Assembly (NCBI RefSeq): GCF_031344075.1
Contig: NZ_JAVJAN010000017.1
Span: 10,280-74,279, forward strand
Source of the DNA: Clostridium aquiflavi
GTDB lineage: Bacteria > Bacillota > Clostridia > Clostridiales > Clostridiaceae
Direction of reading: 5' to 3'
Length of the DNA: 64,000 nt
Shown one piece after another: positions 17,660-27,241 of this stretch. Positions within the stretch are counted from its first letter, which is position 1, and the number at the start of each line of letters is the position of its first letter. Position numbers and translations under genes: made by a program. A model generated the notes under the pieces. The model worked only from the letters and a program-made list of their open reading frames with translations, was not told the DNA's origin and made no database searches.

Positions 17660-19135
17660 CTAAACTATTCCTAATACTTTAAACCAAGTAAATGAAGCAC
17701 CCATTAAAATTGCCCATTTTACTAATAATACAAGTAATCCATAGATTAATTCTTGTAATACAGTAAAGTATCCTGTGTTGTAGTATATAAGATTAACCTT
17801 ACTACTTGGTGGCAATGTAATCGTATCCGCAATAGTTAATGCTGCTGGTAATGCCAATGCTATTGGATTATAACCTGATGTTTTTGCTATTGCTATTATT
17901 GTTGGTATAAGTATTATTGTTCTTACTGTTTTTGATGTAAATACTAAATGACTAAAACTTGAAATAAACATTATTGTTGCAAATAAAGCATAAAAACTTA
18001 AATTTTCAATTCCCAAAGAAGTAAATATACTATTAAGTACCCACGATGCAACGCCAGTATCATTTAATGCAACTCCACCTGCATATGCTCCACATGCAAA
18101 TATTAATAAGTTCCATGATATCTTGGCCTCTTTCCATTTCAATATTCCTATATAAGGCATAAAGAATAATGCTGCTGATAATATTGCAACCATAACTAAA
18201 CTTAATCTAAATCCTAATATTTTAAGTTGTCCTTTATCTAGTGCCCACATAATAACCGTGAAAGCAAAAATAATAAGTGCCTTCTTTTCTGTTATTGACA
18301 TTTTTCCAAGGCTTTTATATTGATCGTTCAGTTTTTTCATGTCTTCTACAGTTACTTTTTTATTATGAACTTTAAATAATGACTTACCTATAAAAAATGA
18401 AGCTATTAATGTAAGTATAGTTATTGGAGCTGATGCCATAAACCATTCACCCCATGAAATTTCATGACCTGAAAGATCTCTTATAAAGCTGACTGCAAGT
18501 ATTTGTGATGATGTAGCTGTTAATATAGCAGCAGTTGATAAGTTATTTGATTGAATTCCTTGTAATGCTAATAATCTACCAAAGTTATTTTTAGGATCAT
18601 CTAAATTAACATGAAAAGCTTCTATTACTAGCATTACTATAGGGAACATCATCGCAGCACGAGCAGTTGTTGATGGAACAACAAAAGCTATTAGAAAATT
18701 TGTTGCCATAAGTAATGCTAATATATTATTAGTACTCTTTCCAAATTTAGTAATAAGAAATAATGCTAATCTTTTAGCAAGTCCACTCTTTTCCATACCA
18801 GATGCTATTATGAAGGCTGCAAAAGTTAACCAAATAACTTCATACCCTAAAACCCCCATAACTTGAGTCTCGTTCCAAGCACCAGTTAATGGTAAAAGAA
18901 CTATAGTAAGTAGTGCTGTTACATAATTAGGTATACTATTTGTTATCCATAATGTTAATGCAAATAAGAATACCCCCATTGCCATCTTTCCTGAATAAGA
19001 AAGTCCGTTTGGTGTTGGCATTGTAAAAATTATTGCAAATAATATAAGTGCTATTGGTAAACCAAAAAACTGCATTCTTATCTCAAAAGGACTTTTTTGT
19101 TTTTTTATCTTTACTTCTTTTTCTGAATTGCTCAA
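17660..19135 (-). CDS. DASS/SLC13-family anion:sodium symporter
   Basis: A 491-residue membrane protein with about 12 transmembrane segments in two related halves, as in the divalent anion:sodium symporters. Family segments include GVFLFALTLWITNSIPN, FAAFIIASGMEKSGLAKRLA, SNNLSTAAILTATSSQ and LPPSSKVNLIYYNTGY near the C-terminus. Known members carry di- and tricarboxylates or sulfate. A frame from an ATG at 19153 exists, but AGAGGAG lies inside it, 8 bases before a TTG at 19135, so I place the start there. It begins an operon with the anchored protein and the ApgM homologue and is divergent from a LysR gene. The substrate is not known; a phosphorylated or plain C3-C4 acid would suit the neighbourhood. 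Confidence 0.88.
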   Translation of the reverse strand: MSNSEKEVKIKKQKSPFEIRMQFFGLPIALILFAIIFTMPTPNGLSYSGKMAMGVFLFALTLWITNSIPNYVTALLTIVLLPLTGAWNETQVMGVLGYEVIWLTFAAFIIASGMEKSGLAKRLALFLITKFGKSTNNILALLMATNFLIAFVVPSTTARAAMMFPIVMLVIEAFHVNLDDPKNNFGRLLALQGIQSNNLSTAAILTATSSQILAVSFIRDLSGHEISWGEWFMASAPITILTLIASFFIGKSLFKVHNKKVTVEDMKKLNDQYKSLGKMSITEKKALIIFAFTVIMWALDKGQLKILGFRLSLVMVAILSAALFFMPYIGILKWKEAKISWNLLIFACGAYAGGVALNDTGVASWVLNSIFTSLGIENLSFYALFATIMFISSFSHLVFTSKTVRTIILIPTIIAIAKTSGYNPIALALPAALTIADTITLPPSSKVNLIYYNTGYFTVLQELIYGLLVLLVKWAILMGASFTWFKVLGIV

Positions 19136-19245
19136 AATACATTCTCCTCTCATTTTTGTATTAGTTTCCTCGAGAATTATTCTAACAGTAAATCAAGTTA
19201 CATATCCAATTACAAATACTTATTAAAAATTTTCTTTTTACTTTT

Positions 19246-19266
19246 ACTATAAGCATTTTTTATAGT
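19246..19266. promoter_or_regulatory. Candidate LysR operator
   Basis: Perfect dyad ACTATAA-7 bases-TTATAGT in the gap between the divergent transporter and LysR genes. It contains the T-N11-A form typical of LysR sites (CTATAAGCATTTTTTATAG). Function is inferred from shape and position. Confidence 0.5.
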
Positions 19267-19336
19267 TACTTGTTTATTAGATTATTAATGTGTAGTATAA
19301 TTTTACTAAAATAAACATATATTAAGGGGTATTGAA

Positions 19337-20230
19337 ATGAATATTCAAAATATAAAAACATTTCTTATTCTCTCTGAAAATAAAAACTTTACCAAAACTT
19401 CCGAAGAGTTATTCTGTACTCAAGCTGCTGTGTCCCTTAGAATAAAAAGCTTAGAATCATATTTTAATACAAAGCTATTTTCACGAGATAATAAAGATGT
19501 AAAATTAACTGAAGCTGGAAAAGAATTTTTACCATATGCTAGAAAAATATTAGAATCAACAAATGAGGCTAAACTCAAGATTTCACTATTAAATGATTTA
19601 AAAGAACAGAAAATAAACATTTCATGTTCTAGCACACCAGGAACTTATATACTTCCTGATATAATATATAAATTTAATTTAAAACATCCATACATCTCTA
19701 TATTAAACGATGTCAAATACGCTAAAGATGTAATACAAAATATAAAAGATAATGTATGCTCAATTGGTTTAATAAGCCAACCTGAATTTTTTGATGATGA
19801 TTTAATTTGTGAAGTTATTGGTGAAGACCCATTGGTGTTATTAGTAGGTAATAACCATCCTTTTACCAAAAAAAAATCTATAAGTATAAATGATTTAAAA
19901 AACAGTACTTTCCTAATATCAAATCCTAAAAGTTCAATAACTAAATATCTTGAAAGTATAGGTAATTTTAAATTCAATTCTGAAAAGATTTACACAATAG
20001 GTAATATTGAAGCTATTAAACAAGGAGTTATTTCAAACATTGGAGTATCAGCTTTATCTTACTACTCAGTCAAAAATGAACTTAATTATGGACTAATTAA
20101 ATCTATTCCATTTAAAGAAAACATAAAAATTAGTAGAAAACTTTATCTTATAAAAAATAAAAATTATAAAAAATGTATAGCTGATGAAGTATTTATTGAT
20201 TTTTTAAGGCATTCTTTTAAACAATTATAA
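19337..20230 (+). CDS. LysR-family transcriptional regulator
   Basis: A 297-residue LysR-type regulator. Residues 1-60 form the winged helix-turn-helix (FLILSENKNFTKTSEELFCTQAAVSLRIKSLE), followed by a linker helix and a periplasmic-binding-like effector domain (about 90-295). The ATG has AAGGGG upstream. It is divergent from the DASS transporter operon with a 200-bp gap containing a T-N11-A dyad, so it most likely controls that operon in response to the transported acid or a product. No clear terminator follows before the convergent recQ terminator. Confidence 0.92.
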   Translation: MNIQNIKTFLILSENKNFTKTSEELFCTQAAVSLRIKSLESYFNTKLFSRDNKDVKLTEAGKEFLPYARKILESTNEAKLKISLLNDLKEQKINISCSSTPGTYILPDIIYKFNLKHPYISILNDVKYAKDVIQNIKDNVCSIGLISQPEFFDDDLICEVIGEDPLVLLVGNNHPFTKKKSISINDLKNSTFLISNPKSSITKYLESIGNFKFNSEKIYTIGNIEAIKQGVISNIGVSALSYYSVKNELNYGLIKSIPFKENIKISRKLYLIKNKNYKKCIADEVFIDFLRHSFKQL

Positions 20231-20337
20231 TAAGATTTTCTTATACACAAGTATTATTTTATTAACGGTAATGTTATTTTCTGCTAACTGCTAAGTTCTC
20301 TCATAAATCATTAGTGTAACCAACATAATATTCTAAA

Positions 20338-20390
20338 TAAAAAAAGGTGAAGTCTATACTAATTTAGTTTAGTTAAACTTCACTTTCCTT
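20338..20390 (-). terminator. Terminator of recQ
   Basis: AAAGGTGAAGT at about 20343-20353 pairs with ACTTCACTTT at about 20377-20386; the minus strand continues in a T run. Confidence 0.8.
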
Positions 20391-20411
20391 TAAATACATC
20401 GTGATATTTGT

Positions 20412-22175
20412 TTAAAACAAAGCGATTATTTTTAATATTTCTTCCCCATAATCATTTATTTTCTTTTCACCAATACCTCTAATATCTAGTAGTTTTTCTA
20501 CATTATCAGGTTTATTATTACATATATCAATTAAAGTTGTATCCGAAAAAATTATGTATGGTTTTTTATTTTCTTTAAACGCTTTTTCTTTTCTCCATTT
20601 TTTCAATGCCTCAAATAATTCTATATTTAAAATACTTTCTTCTTTGTCTAAAATTTTAAATATAACTTTTTCTTTGTTTTTTAAGACTTTATATGAACGT
20701 TGATTAAGTTTTAACATTGAATATGTTCCTTCTTTTAAATCTACATATCCTTGCTTTAATAAGCTATTAATCAAATCTTTAATTAATGAACTACCATATT
20801 CTTTCATTATTCCATAAGTTGTTACTTTATCCAAATTATTTTGTATTATCTTAGGGCCTTTAAACCCTTTTAATATATCTATAAGTACTGATATTCCATA
20901 TTTTTCTCTTGTTCTAAAAACAGTTGATAAAACCATTTGACTTTCCTTTGTAAAATCTTTTAGCTCATCATCATTTAAGCAATTACTGCAATTATTGCAG
21001 TAATTTAATTTTCCATAATTTCCAAAATAATTTAATATATATTTTCTATAACATTCTTTTAAATTACAATAATCAATCATATATTGTAATTTTCTAAGAT
21101 GAACTTCTCGTGTTTTAAAAGATGAACTCTTATTTATTATATATTCGACTCTTCTTATATCACTTTCATAATAGAAAAGATAACAATCGCATTTTTCTCC
21201 ATCTCTTCCCCCTCTTCCTATTTCCTGATAATAACATTCTATATTTTGAGGGATAGTAAAATGTACTATAAATCTTATATTTGACTTATCAATGCCCATT
21301 CCAAATGCATTAGTTGCAATCATTACATTAAATTTTTCAAATAAAAAACCTTCTTGAAAACTTTCTTTTTCTTCATCTTTAAGCCCACCGTGATATTTTC
21401 CGACACTATAGCCTAAATCATTTAAATAGTAATAAAGATTATCTACTTCTTTTTGTGAAGCACAATATACTATTCCTGATTGTTCTTCATGACTCCTTAT
21501 AATATCTTTTAATTCTTCTAATTTATCAATTTCTTTTAAAACAGTTAATTTTAAATTTTCTCTATTAATATCACCTATATATATATATGGTTTAAATAAC
21601 CCTAAAAGATTTATTACATCATCTTTTACCTCTTTTGTTGCTGTTGCTGTAAAAGCAGAAATTATTGGTTTGTTCTTTAAAAGTTTATAAAACTCTAAAA
21701 TTTGCAAATAGCTTTTTCTAAAGTCATGACCCCATTGAGATACACAATGAGCTTCATCAATAGCTATTTGAGAAATATCTAAATCTTTTATCATATTTCT
21801 AAATATATTTGATTCCAATCTTTCAGGTGCAATATATATTATTTTATATTCATTTATGGAAGCTTCTAATAATATGTTTTTAATCTCCTCAATACTTTGA
21901 GTGCTATTTATGTATGCTGCTTTTATACCACTTTCAACAAGATTATCAACTTGATCTTTCATTAGAGATATTAACGGTGAAATTACAAGAGTTATACCAT
22001 TAAAAATTAAGGCTGGTATTTGATAACAAATTGATTTTCCTGCACCTGTAGGCATAAGGCAAAAGGTATCTCTACAATTAAGAATACTGTTTATTATTTC
22101 ATATTGTCCTCTTCTTAAAGTGCTATATCCATAATACTTCTTTAATACATAAAAAACCTTTTCTCTATTATCCAT
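20412..22175 (-). CDS. recQ: ATP-dependent DNA helicase RecQ
   Basis: A 587-residue superfamily 2 helicase. Walker A MPTGAGKS is at 41-48, the DEAH box at 140-143 followed by CVSQWGHDFR, and motif VI QEIGRGGRDG at about 315. Four Cys from about 372 to 403 (CNLKEC, CNNCSNC) form the RecQ zinc site, then a winged-helix region, and the last 75 residues form an HRDC-like domain ending in a helix-hairpin-helix-like LLDIRGIGEKKINDYG. The length is typical. It unwinds recombination intermediates. The gene is alone, flanked by terminators on both sides. Confidence 0.95.
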   Translation of the reverse strand: MDNREKVFYVLKKYYGYSTLRRGQYEIINSILNCRDTFCLMPTGAGKSICYQIPALIFNGITLVISPLISLMKDQVDNLVESGIKAAYINSTQSIEEIKNILLEASINEYKIIYIAPERLESNIFRNMIKDLDISQIAIDEAHCVSQWGHDFRKSYLQILEFYKLLKNKPIISAFTATATKEVKDDVINLLGLFKPYIYIGDINRENLKLTVLKEIDKLEELKDIIRSHEEQSGIVYCASQKEVDNLYYYLNDLGYSVGKYHGGLKDEEKESFQEGFLFEKFNVMIATNAFGMGIDKSNIRFIVHFTIPQNIECYYQEIGRGGRDGEKCDCYLFYYESDIRRVEYIINKSSSFKTREVHLRKLQYMIDYCNLKECYRKYILNYFGNYGKLNYCNNCSNCLNDDELKDFTKESQMVLSTVFRTREKYGISVLIDILKGFKGPKIIQNNLDKVTTYGIMKEYGSSLIKDLINSLLKQGYVDLKEGTYSMLKLNQRSYKVLKNKEKVIFKILDKEESILNIELFEALKKWRKEKAFKENKKPYIIFSDTTLIDICNNKPDNVEKLLDIRGIGEKKINDYGEEILKIIALF

Positions 22176-22457
22176 AAATTCCTCCCGTTAATAATTAATT
22201 TAAAGTGTCTCTAAATAAAGTATATCTTAAAAAATCCAAATAATAATTCATATATCTTTCCTCATTATATAGTATATACCACAGATAATAATTCTCAAAC
22301 CTAAGTTAAAGTATTTTTAAATTTCTCCTTGTTTAACTGTAAAATTATGTGTAAATTATTAGCATATAAGAACAAAAGATATACAGATAATTTTAAAGAT
22401 ATAATAATAAATTTATATGAATAACTTTAAAACGTCTATACTGCAATAATTCTAAAT
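22176..22457. other. Intergenic stretch upstream of recQ
   Basis: About 280 AT-rich bases (gene-free gap 22176-22518 in all) that presumably hold the recQ promoter. Apart from the ABC operon terminator at 22458-22505 I see no gene or structured RNA. Confidence 0.4.
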
Positions 22458-22505
22458 AAAAAAGTTGTATCATAATTATTATAATTAAACTTGATACAAC
22501 TCTTT
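22458..22505 (-). terminator. Terminator of the ABC transporter operon
   Basis: AAGTTGTATCA at about 22462-22472 pairs with TGATACAACTCTTT ending at about 22505, with a T run on the minus strand. Confidence 0.85.
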
Positions 22506-22518
22506 TTAATACTATTTT

Positions 22519-24231
22519 TTATTTATAAAGTTCTTTTTCAGCATTCCACATATTATAGTATTTGCCACTATTATTAATCAATTCATCATGCTTACCCTGC
22601 TCAATAATTTTTCCATCAGACACAACGATTATTTTATCTGCATTTTGAATAATTGAAAGAGTATGAGCAATCATGATAACAGTCTTTTTATTTTTAAGAA
22701 GATTGAGAACTGCATATTTAACAGCTATTTCATTTTCAATATCCAAAGAAGCTGTTGCTTCATCTAAAAGTAATATTGGACTATTTTTAAGAATAGCTCT
22801 TGCAATGGATAAACGTTGACGTTCACCACCCGAAAGTGAATTACCATTTTCTCCAACAAATGTATCATATCCATGTTCCATCTTTCTAATAAAACTATCA
22901 CAGTTTGCTACCTTGCAAGCTTCTATTATTTCAGCATCTGTAGCATTCTGTCTTGCATGGCGAATATTATTTTTAATACTATCATTAAATAAAAATACAT
23001 CCTGATCTACTATTGATATATAACTTAATACTTTTGAAGAATTAATATTATTTATTACAGTTCCTCCTATTTTAATTTGTCCAGACTGTGGTTCATAATA
23101 TTTTACAATCAAATTTAATATTGTTGATTTTCCTGAACCGGACTCTCCAATAATAGCTGTTAACTTTTCATTTTCAGCTTTAAAACTAACATTTTTAAGT
23201 ATTTTTTCATTTTCTTCATAAGAAAAACATACATTGTCAAAATTTATTTCATGAGTTTTTGGTTCAAAATTTATACTAGATATTTCTTCTTCTTCTTCAT
23301 CTACTACTCTTTCAATAGCTCTTCTTGAAATCATCATATTTTTATAAGAAGTAAAATCTACAAAAATTGCTGTTATAAGTTTACAGGCAAAAGTTGGTAT
23401 CATAATTTCCATAATAAAATCAATTACATTTAATGTGCCATTTAATATTGATGATTGTCCTACAAGTATTATAGCTGGCATACAAAGACCAGTAATGACA
23501 GCTTGTACAGATCCAATTGGTATTATTTTTGCTTCATATTTATAACTTATATCAGAATACTTTTTCATGGACTTTGTAACTGTTTGATTTTTCGTTCCAC
23601 CAAGTCCATATGCACGAAATGTTTGTATTCCTGTTATATACTCAACAACATTACTTACATTTTCACTTATAGTATTATTTTTTTCAGTACCATACTTCTT
23701 AACAACTCTTGCAGACAAGTATAATGCAGGAAACATTATTAAAGTCGCCACAAATATAATTAACCCGCCCTTAAAATACACACTACCCATAAATATAGTA
23801 AGCATACTAAGAAGTGAAATGTTTTTTATTATATCTCCTAATTTATGCGTCAAAATATTCTCATAATTGCTTACATCACTTGTTACTACATTAATATATT
23901 CTCCTGTCTTAACCTTGGTAAATTTAGAAAGTGGAATTTTTTTAATCTTATCACCTAAAAATAGCCTGATTTTTTGTGACATCTCTGCCCCTGCTATATG
24001 TCCACCCGTATATGCTATAGTATAAATAATTAATCTAAGAACAAATATGCCTATTAGTAAAGTACTATAATTCATAACTAATTCTCTACTTAAGGTTTTA
24101 CCCACAAGTGATTTTATTAAAAAATATAACACTGCAAAGTTAGTTCCTGACATTAATCCTTCTACAACATTTAATATCATTGAAATATACAATTTCTTAT
24201 TTTTTTTCATAACATTATTACTACTATTCAT
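22519..24231 (-). CDS. ABC transporter half-molecule, second of pair (IrtB/YbtQ-like)
   Basis: A 570-residue half-transporter: six transmembrane helices (about 1-310) fused to an ATPase domain with Walker A GESGSGKST, signature LSGGERQRLS, Walker B ILLLDEATASLD and H-loop IAHTLS. It should pair with the protein encoded just upstream, as in heterodimeric exporter-fold transporters. The upstream frame extends to 24285, but the ATG at 24231 overlaps the preceding stop by 8 bases (ATGAATAG) and has GGAGGGCGGTG before it, so I choose it. A Fur-like box precedes the operon and an AraC regulator lies upstream, the usual setting of siderophore-type ABC pairs. Direction of transport is not shown by sequence. 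Confidence 0.85.
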   Translation of the reverse strand: MNSSNNVMKKNKKLYISMILNVVEGLMSGTNFAVLYFLIKSLVGKTLSRELVMNYSTLLIGIFVLRLIIYTIAYTGGHIAGAEMSQKIRLFLGDKIKKIPLSKFTKVKTGEYINVVTSDVSNYENILTHKLGDIIKNISLLSMLTIFMGSVYFKGGLIIFVATLIMFPALYLSARVVKKYGTEKNNTISENVSNVVEYITGIQTFRAYGLGGTKNQTVTKSMKKYSDISYKYEAKIIPIGSVQAVITGLCMPAIILVGQSSILNGTLNVIDFIMEIMIPTFACKLITAIFVDFTSYKNMMISRRAIERVVDEEEEEISSINFEPKTHEINFDNVCFSYEENEKILKNVSFKAENEKLTAIIGESGSGKSTILNLIVKYYEPQSGQIKIGGTVINNINSSKVLSYISIVDQDVFLFNDSIKNNIRHARQNATDAEIIEACKVANCDSFIRKMEHGYDTFVGENGNSLSGGERQRLSIARAILKNSPILLLDEATASLDIENEIAVKYAVLNLLKNKKTVIMIAHTLSIIQNADKIIVVSDGKIIEQGKHDELINNSGKYYNMWNAEKELYK

Positions 24232-25990
24232 TTGAAACACCGCCCTCCATAACGTATGAAATATTACGTGCTTCATTATAATCATGCCATGATTTTTTGT
24301 AATATTTATTATTATTTAAAACCTCTTCATGTGTTCCTATAATTTCAATTGTGTTGTTTTCTACTACTGCAACACGATTGCAATTTTGCACTAATCCCAA
24401 TCGATGTGCTACTATTATTACAGTTTTTCCTTCACAAAGATTGTAAATAGCCTTATCAATTTCAACTTGATTTTCTGGATCTGCTGCTGAGGTTGCTTCA
24501 TCAAGAATTAAAATAGGAGCATTTTTAAGAATCGCTCTTGCAATGGCTATTCTTTGTTTTTGTCCTCCTGAAAATCTTGATCCATAACCTCCAACAAGTG
24601 TATTATATCCATTTGGAAGATTAATAATAAAATCATCTATCTGTGCTTTTTTAGCTGCAGATCTCACTTCTTCTAGTGTTGACTTCTTTCCCATAGCTAT
24701 ATTTTCAAAGACACTTCCTCTACTTAAAAATGTCTTTTGGAAAACAATAGCTACATTTTGTAAAAGTGTTTCATAATCAATATCTTTTATATTCTTTTCA
24801 CCAATTAATATTTCACCTTGATTAATATCATAAAATCTTGCAATAAGCTGTACAATAGTACTTTTTCCATTTCCAGATTTTCCAATCATTGCAATCTTCT
24901 CTCCATCTTTTATATTTAAATTTACATTTTTAAGTACATTAGTTTTTCCATCATAAGAGAAATCTACATTTTTAAGTATAATATCATGATTTTTAGGAAA
25001 CTCTTTTGTACCACCTTTAAACATTGGTATATCTAAAATTTCTTTTATCTTTATTACTCCATTTAAAACTTGTGAAAAATTTGATCCTAATTCAAGCAAT
25101 GGACGAAGTTCAGTTAAATATAATGATCCAACAAATGCAAATAATATAAATGTACTTGCTGTTATGTTTTCATTAAGTAACATAATTCCTCCAATTGGTG
25201 CAATTAAAATCAATCCACATTCGATTATAATTACATACATTGAAAATGGTATTCCCATTTTGCGTGACATCCTTTTCCAAACAGAACGTTGATCTTTAAT
25301 TGCCTTAGCGTATTTTTCAAATGATTTACTTCCCATATTATAAGCTTTAATTAGTCTCATTCCGCTTATATACTCAATCATTGTTGAATTTAGAGATGCA
25401 AGTGAACTGTTCATTTCATCAAGTAAAGTTCCCACTCCACAAAACATAAAACATTGACAAAGTAATGCAATTGGAATTGGAGTCAATGAAATTAATGCTA
25501 ATTTTAAGTTTACTGTGCAAAGATAAATGAAAACTGCTAATGGTCCACTTGCATACATTACAAGTTCTGGTAAGTGATGTGCTAAAAATAATTCTAGTTT
25601 TTCAATGTCCTCATTTAACACTTTCTTAATTTCACCAGTACTTCTTTCATTTAAATGACCTAATGGAATTTTAGCCATATGCTCATTAACCATGCATCTA
25701 ACTTTAAATAATGTTTTATAAGCACCTTTATGTGACAATATTCCTGATGTCCCGAATGATATACACCTTATTATCACTGAAGCTCCAATAATAACTGCAT
25801 TTTTAAATATAATTACACTTGAAATATCTTCTTTAAAAACAACATCAATTATATTGTAAATACACAAATATGGAATTATAATACATATTCCACTTATAAA
25901 TGCACAAAATATAGATGAATATAAATAATATTTATCGCCTTCCGCCCATTTAAATAAGAGTGCTAGCGGCTTTTCTTTTTTTCGTTTCAT
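24224..25990 (-). CDS. ABC transporter half-molecule, first of pair (IrtA/YbtP-like)
   Basis: A 588-residue fused membrane and ATPase protein. The membrane domain (about 1-320) has six helices; the ATPase domain has Walker A GKSGNGKST, signature FSGGQKQRIA (Phe in place of the first Leu) and Walker B ILILDEATSAADPENQ. It is the first gene of the pair, with GGAAGG before the ATG at 25990. Upstream at 26024-26042 is a sequence matching the Fur consensus at 15 of 19 positions, which supports iron control. Such AraC-linked pairs in pathogens import siderophores, though their fold is that of exporters. Import is therefore by analogy. Confidence 0.86.
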   Translation of the reverse strand: MKRKKEKPLALLFKWAEGDKYYLYSSIFCAFISGICIIIPYLCIYNIIDVVFKEDISSVIIFKNAVIIGASVIIRCISFGTSGILSHKGAYKTLFKVRCMVNEHMAKIPLGHLNERSTGEIKKVLNEDIEKLELFLAHHLPELVMYASGPLAVFIYLCTVNLKLALISLTPIPIALLCQCFMFCGVGTLLDEMNSSLASLNSTMIEYISGMRLIKAYNMGSKSFEKYAKAIKDQRSVWKRMSRKMGIPFSMYVIIIECGLILIAPIGGIMLLNENITASTFILFAFVGSLYLTELRPLLELGSNFSQVLNGVIKIKEILDIPMFKGGTKEFPKNHDIILKNVDFSYDGKTNVLKNVNLNIKDGEKIAMIGKSGNGKSTIVQLIARFYDINQGEILIGEKNIKDIDYETLLQNVAIVFQKTFLSRGSVFENIAMGKKSTLEEVRSAAKKAQIDDFIINLPNGYNTLVGGYGSRFSGGQKQRIAIARAILKNAPILILDEATSAADPENQVEIDKAIYNLCEGKTVIIVAHRLGLVQNCNRVAVVENNTIEIIGTHEEVLNNNKYYKKSWHDYNEARNISYVMEGGVSNE

Positions 25991-26023
25991 TATAATTACC
26001 TTCCTTTCTTTCTGTAATTAAAT

Positions 26024-26042
26024 GATAATGATATTCATTTAA
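26024..26042. promoter_or_regulatory. Fur-like box upstream of the ABC pair
   Basis: GATAATGATATTCATTTAA agrees with the 19-bp Fur consensus GATAATGATAATCATTATC at 15 of 19 positions, by my own count. It lies about 35 bases upstream of the first ABC gene, where repressor binding would cover a promoter. Confidence 0.7.
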
Positions 26043-26079
26043 TATTTCTGCTCTTTCTTTTAGGTAATAGCCCGATTGA

Positions 26080-26128
26080 AAATTTTTTCAAAAATAATAG
26101 AGTGCATCAAACTTATTTTGATGCACTC
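26080..26128 (-). terminator. Terminator overlapping the end of the AraC gene
   Basis: GAGTGCATCAAA (26100-26111) pairs with TTTTGATGCACTC (26116-26128). The last codons and TAA stop of the AraC gene lie in the right arm and loop. The minus strand continues TATTATTTTTG. Thus the ABC pair is probably transcribed from its own promoter. Confidence 0.8.
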
Positions 26129-27075
26129 ATCTCTTTTCTATATTGTGTTGGTAGAACTCCAAAAGTTTCTCTAAACGCTTTTGCAAATTTACTCCCATTA
26201 GAATATCCACATAATAATGAAATTTCTAATATAGGAATCTTCTCATTTGAAATAAGCTCCTTTGCTTTCTTCATTTTATACATTTTACTATATGAAAAAA
26301 TGGTATAACCATAAATGCTCTTAAATCCTTTTTCTAAATCAGTAGTATTCATTCCAACCATTCTAGAAAGACTTTTTATTGTAATAAACTGATCCACTTT
26401 GCTTAAAATAATTTTTCTAGCTTCTTTAATCTTCTCCACAGAAGTTTTAGAAAAATAAATTGTCTCATTTTTCTTATAATCTGTTCCTGATATTAAATAT
26501 AGAATTAATTCAACTACTTTAATCTTCATAAGATAATTTTTATATTCATCTGGCAATACATAAAGTTCTTTAAAAATATGATGTATACTTTGGTTACCAT
26601 GAGTTATGATACATCTATCAGAACAAAAAACATTTTTGAAGAAAGTATCTCCTTTAAATTCATTTGTTCCAAGCATAATATTTAGATTTTGTAAAAATTC
26701 ATCTATATAAATCATAACTCTAATTCCAACAAAATGTTTTAAACTAAAGTCACATGAAATTGCCTTTGTTTGATATCCAAATAAAGATATATCACCATCT
26801 GCCATATAAGCATACTTTTCATTCCCAAATTTTATCTCAACTTGTCCTTTTAAACAGTAAGTTATTTCAACACAATTGGTTTCAACATTCATCATATTTT
26901 TAATAGGATTTTTTAGCTTTAAATCATTATATATAAGCTCTATTCCAGGCATTACTTTAAAACTTTGCATAGTTCCTTCTCCTGCCTGTGATGCAATTTT
27001 ATAAATTATAGAATCTTTTTTACATATGCGTTCTCCTATAATTTGTTTAAAAAAATCTTTGTCTAAAGACCTCAA
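26113..27075 (-). CDS. AraC-family transcriptional regulator
   Basis: A 320-residue regulator. The C-terminal 100 residues (about 215-315) hold two helix-turn-helix motifs, IKSLSRMVGMNTTDLEKGFKS and ILEISLLCGYSNGSKFAKAFRE, the latter with the family-typical GYSNGSKFAKAF...G segment. The N-terminal part is a cupin-like sensor. The start is TTG at 27075 in TTGA, overlapping the stop of a 37-codon frame; AGGTGG lies 6 bases before it. It is upstream of the ABC pair with a Fur-like box and probably senses the transported siderophore or metal complex. The YbtA/AlcR-type analogy is by context only. Confidence 0.9.
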   Translation of the reverse strand: MRSLDKDFFKQIIGERICKKDSIIYKIASQAGEGTMQSFKVMPGIELIYNDLKLKNPIKNMMNVETNCVEITYCLKGQVEIKFGNEKYAYMADGDISLFGYQTKAISCDFSLKHFVGIRVMIYIDEFLQNLNIMLGTNEFKGDTFFKNVFCSDRCIITHGNQSIHHIFKELYVLPDEYKNYLMKIKVVELILYLISGTDYKKNETIYFSKTSVEKIKEARKIILSKVDQFITIKSLSRMVGMNTTDLEKGFKSIYGYTIFSYSKMYKMKKAKELISNEKIPILEISLLCGYSNGSKFAKAFRETFGVLPTQYRKEMSASK

Positions 27076-27185
27076 AATGATCCACCTATCACAGTAACTA
27101 CTGCAAATAACGCACTAAAAATGCCTGTTATAACTAAATCTTTAACTGTTAATCTTTGATTTCTTTTAATAATTGTATTTTGCAT
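27072..27185 (-). pseudogene. Short frame resembling the start of an ECF-type S component
   Basis: An ATG at 27185 with a strong AAAGGGGG site opens 37 codons to a TGA at 27072. The peptide, including LTVKDLVITGIFSALFAVV, looks like the first cytoplasmic segment and first membrane helix of the Trep_Strep/MptD family of ECF S components, which are often next to AraC and ABC-pair genes in clostridia. It then stops where the AraC gene begins. It may be the remnant of a deleted S component gene or a real single-helix small protein that couples translation to the AraC start. The resemblance is from memory of the family. Confidence 0.5.
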
Positions 27186-27241
27186 GATATACCCCCTTTA
27201 AATTTTATTTAATTTACTATTTATCATCAAATTGTATTTAA

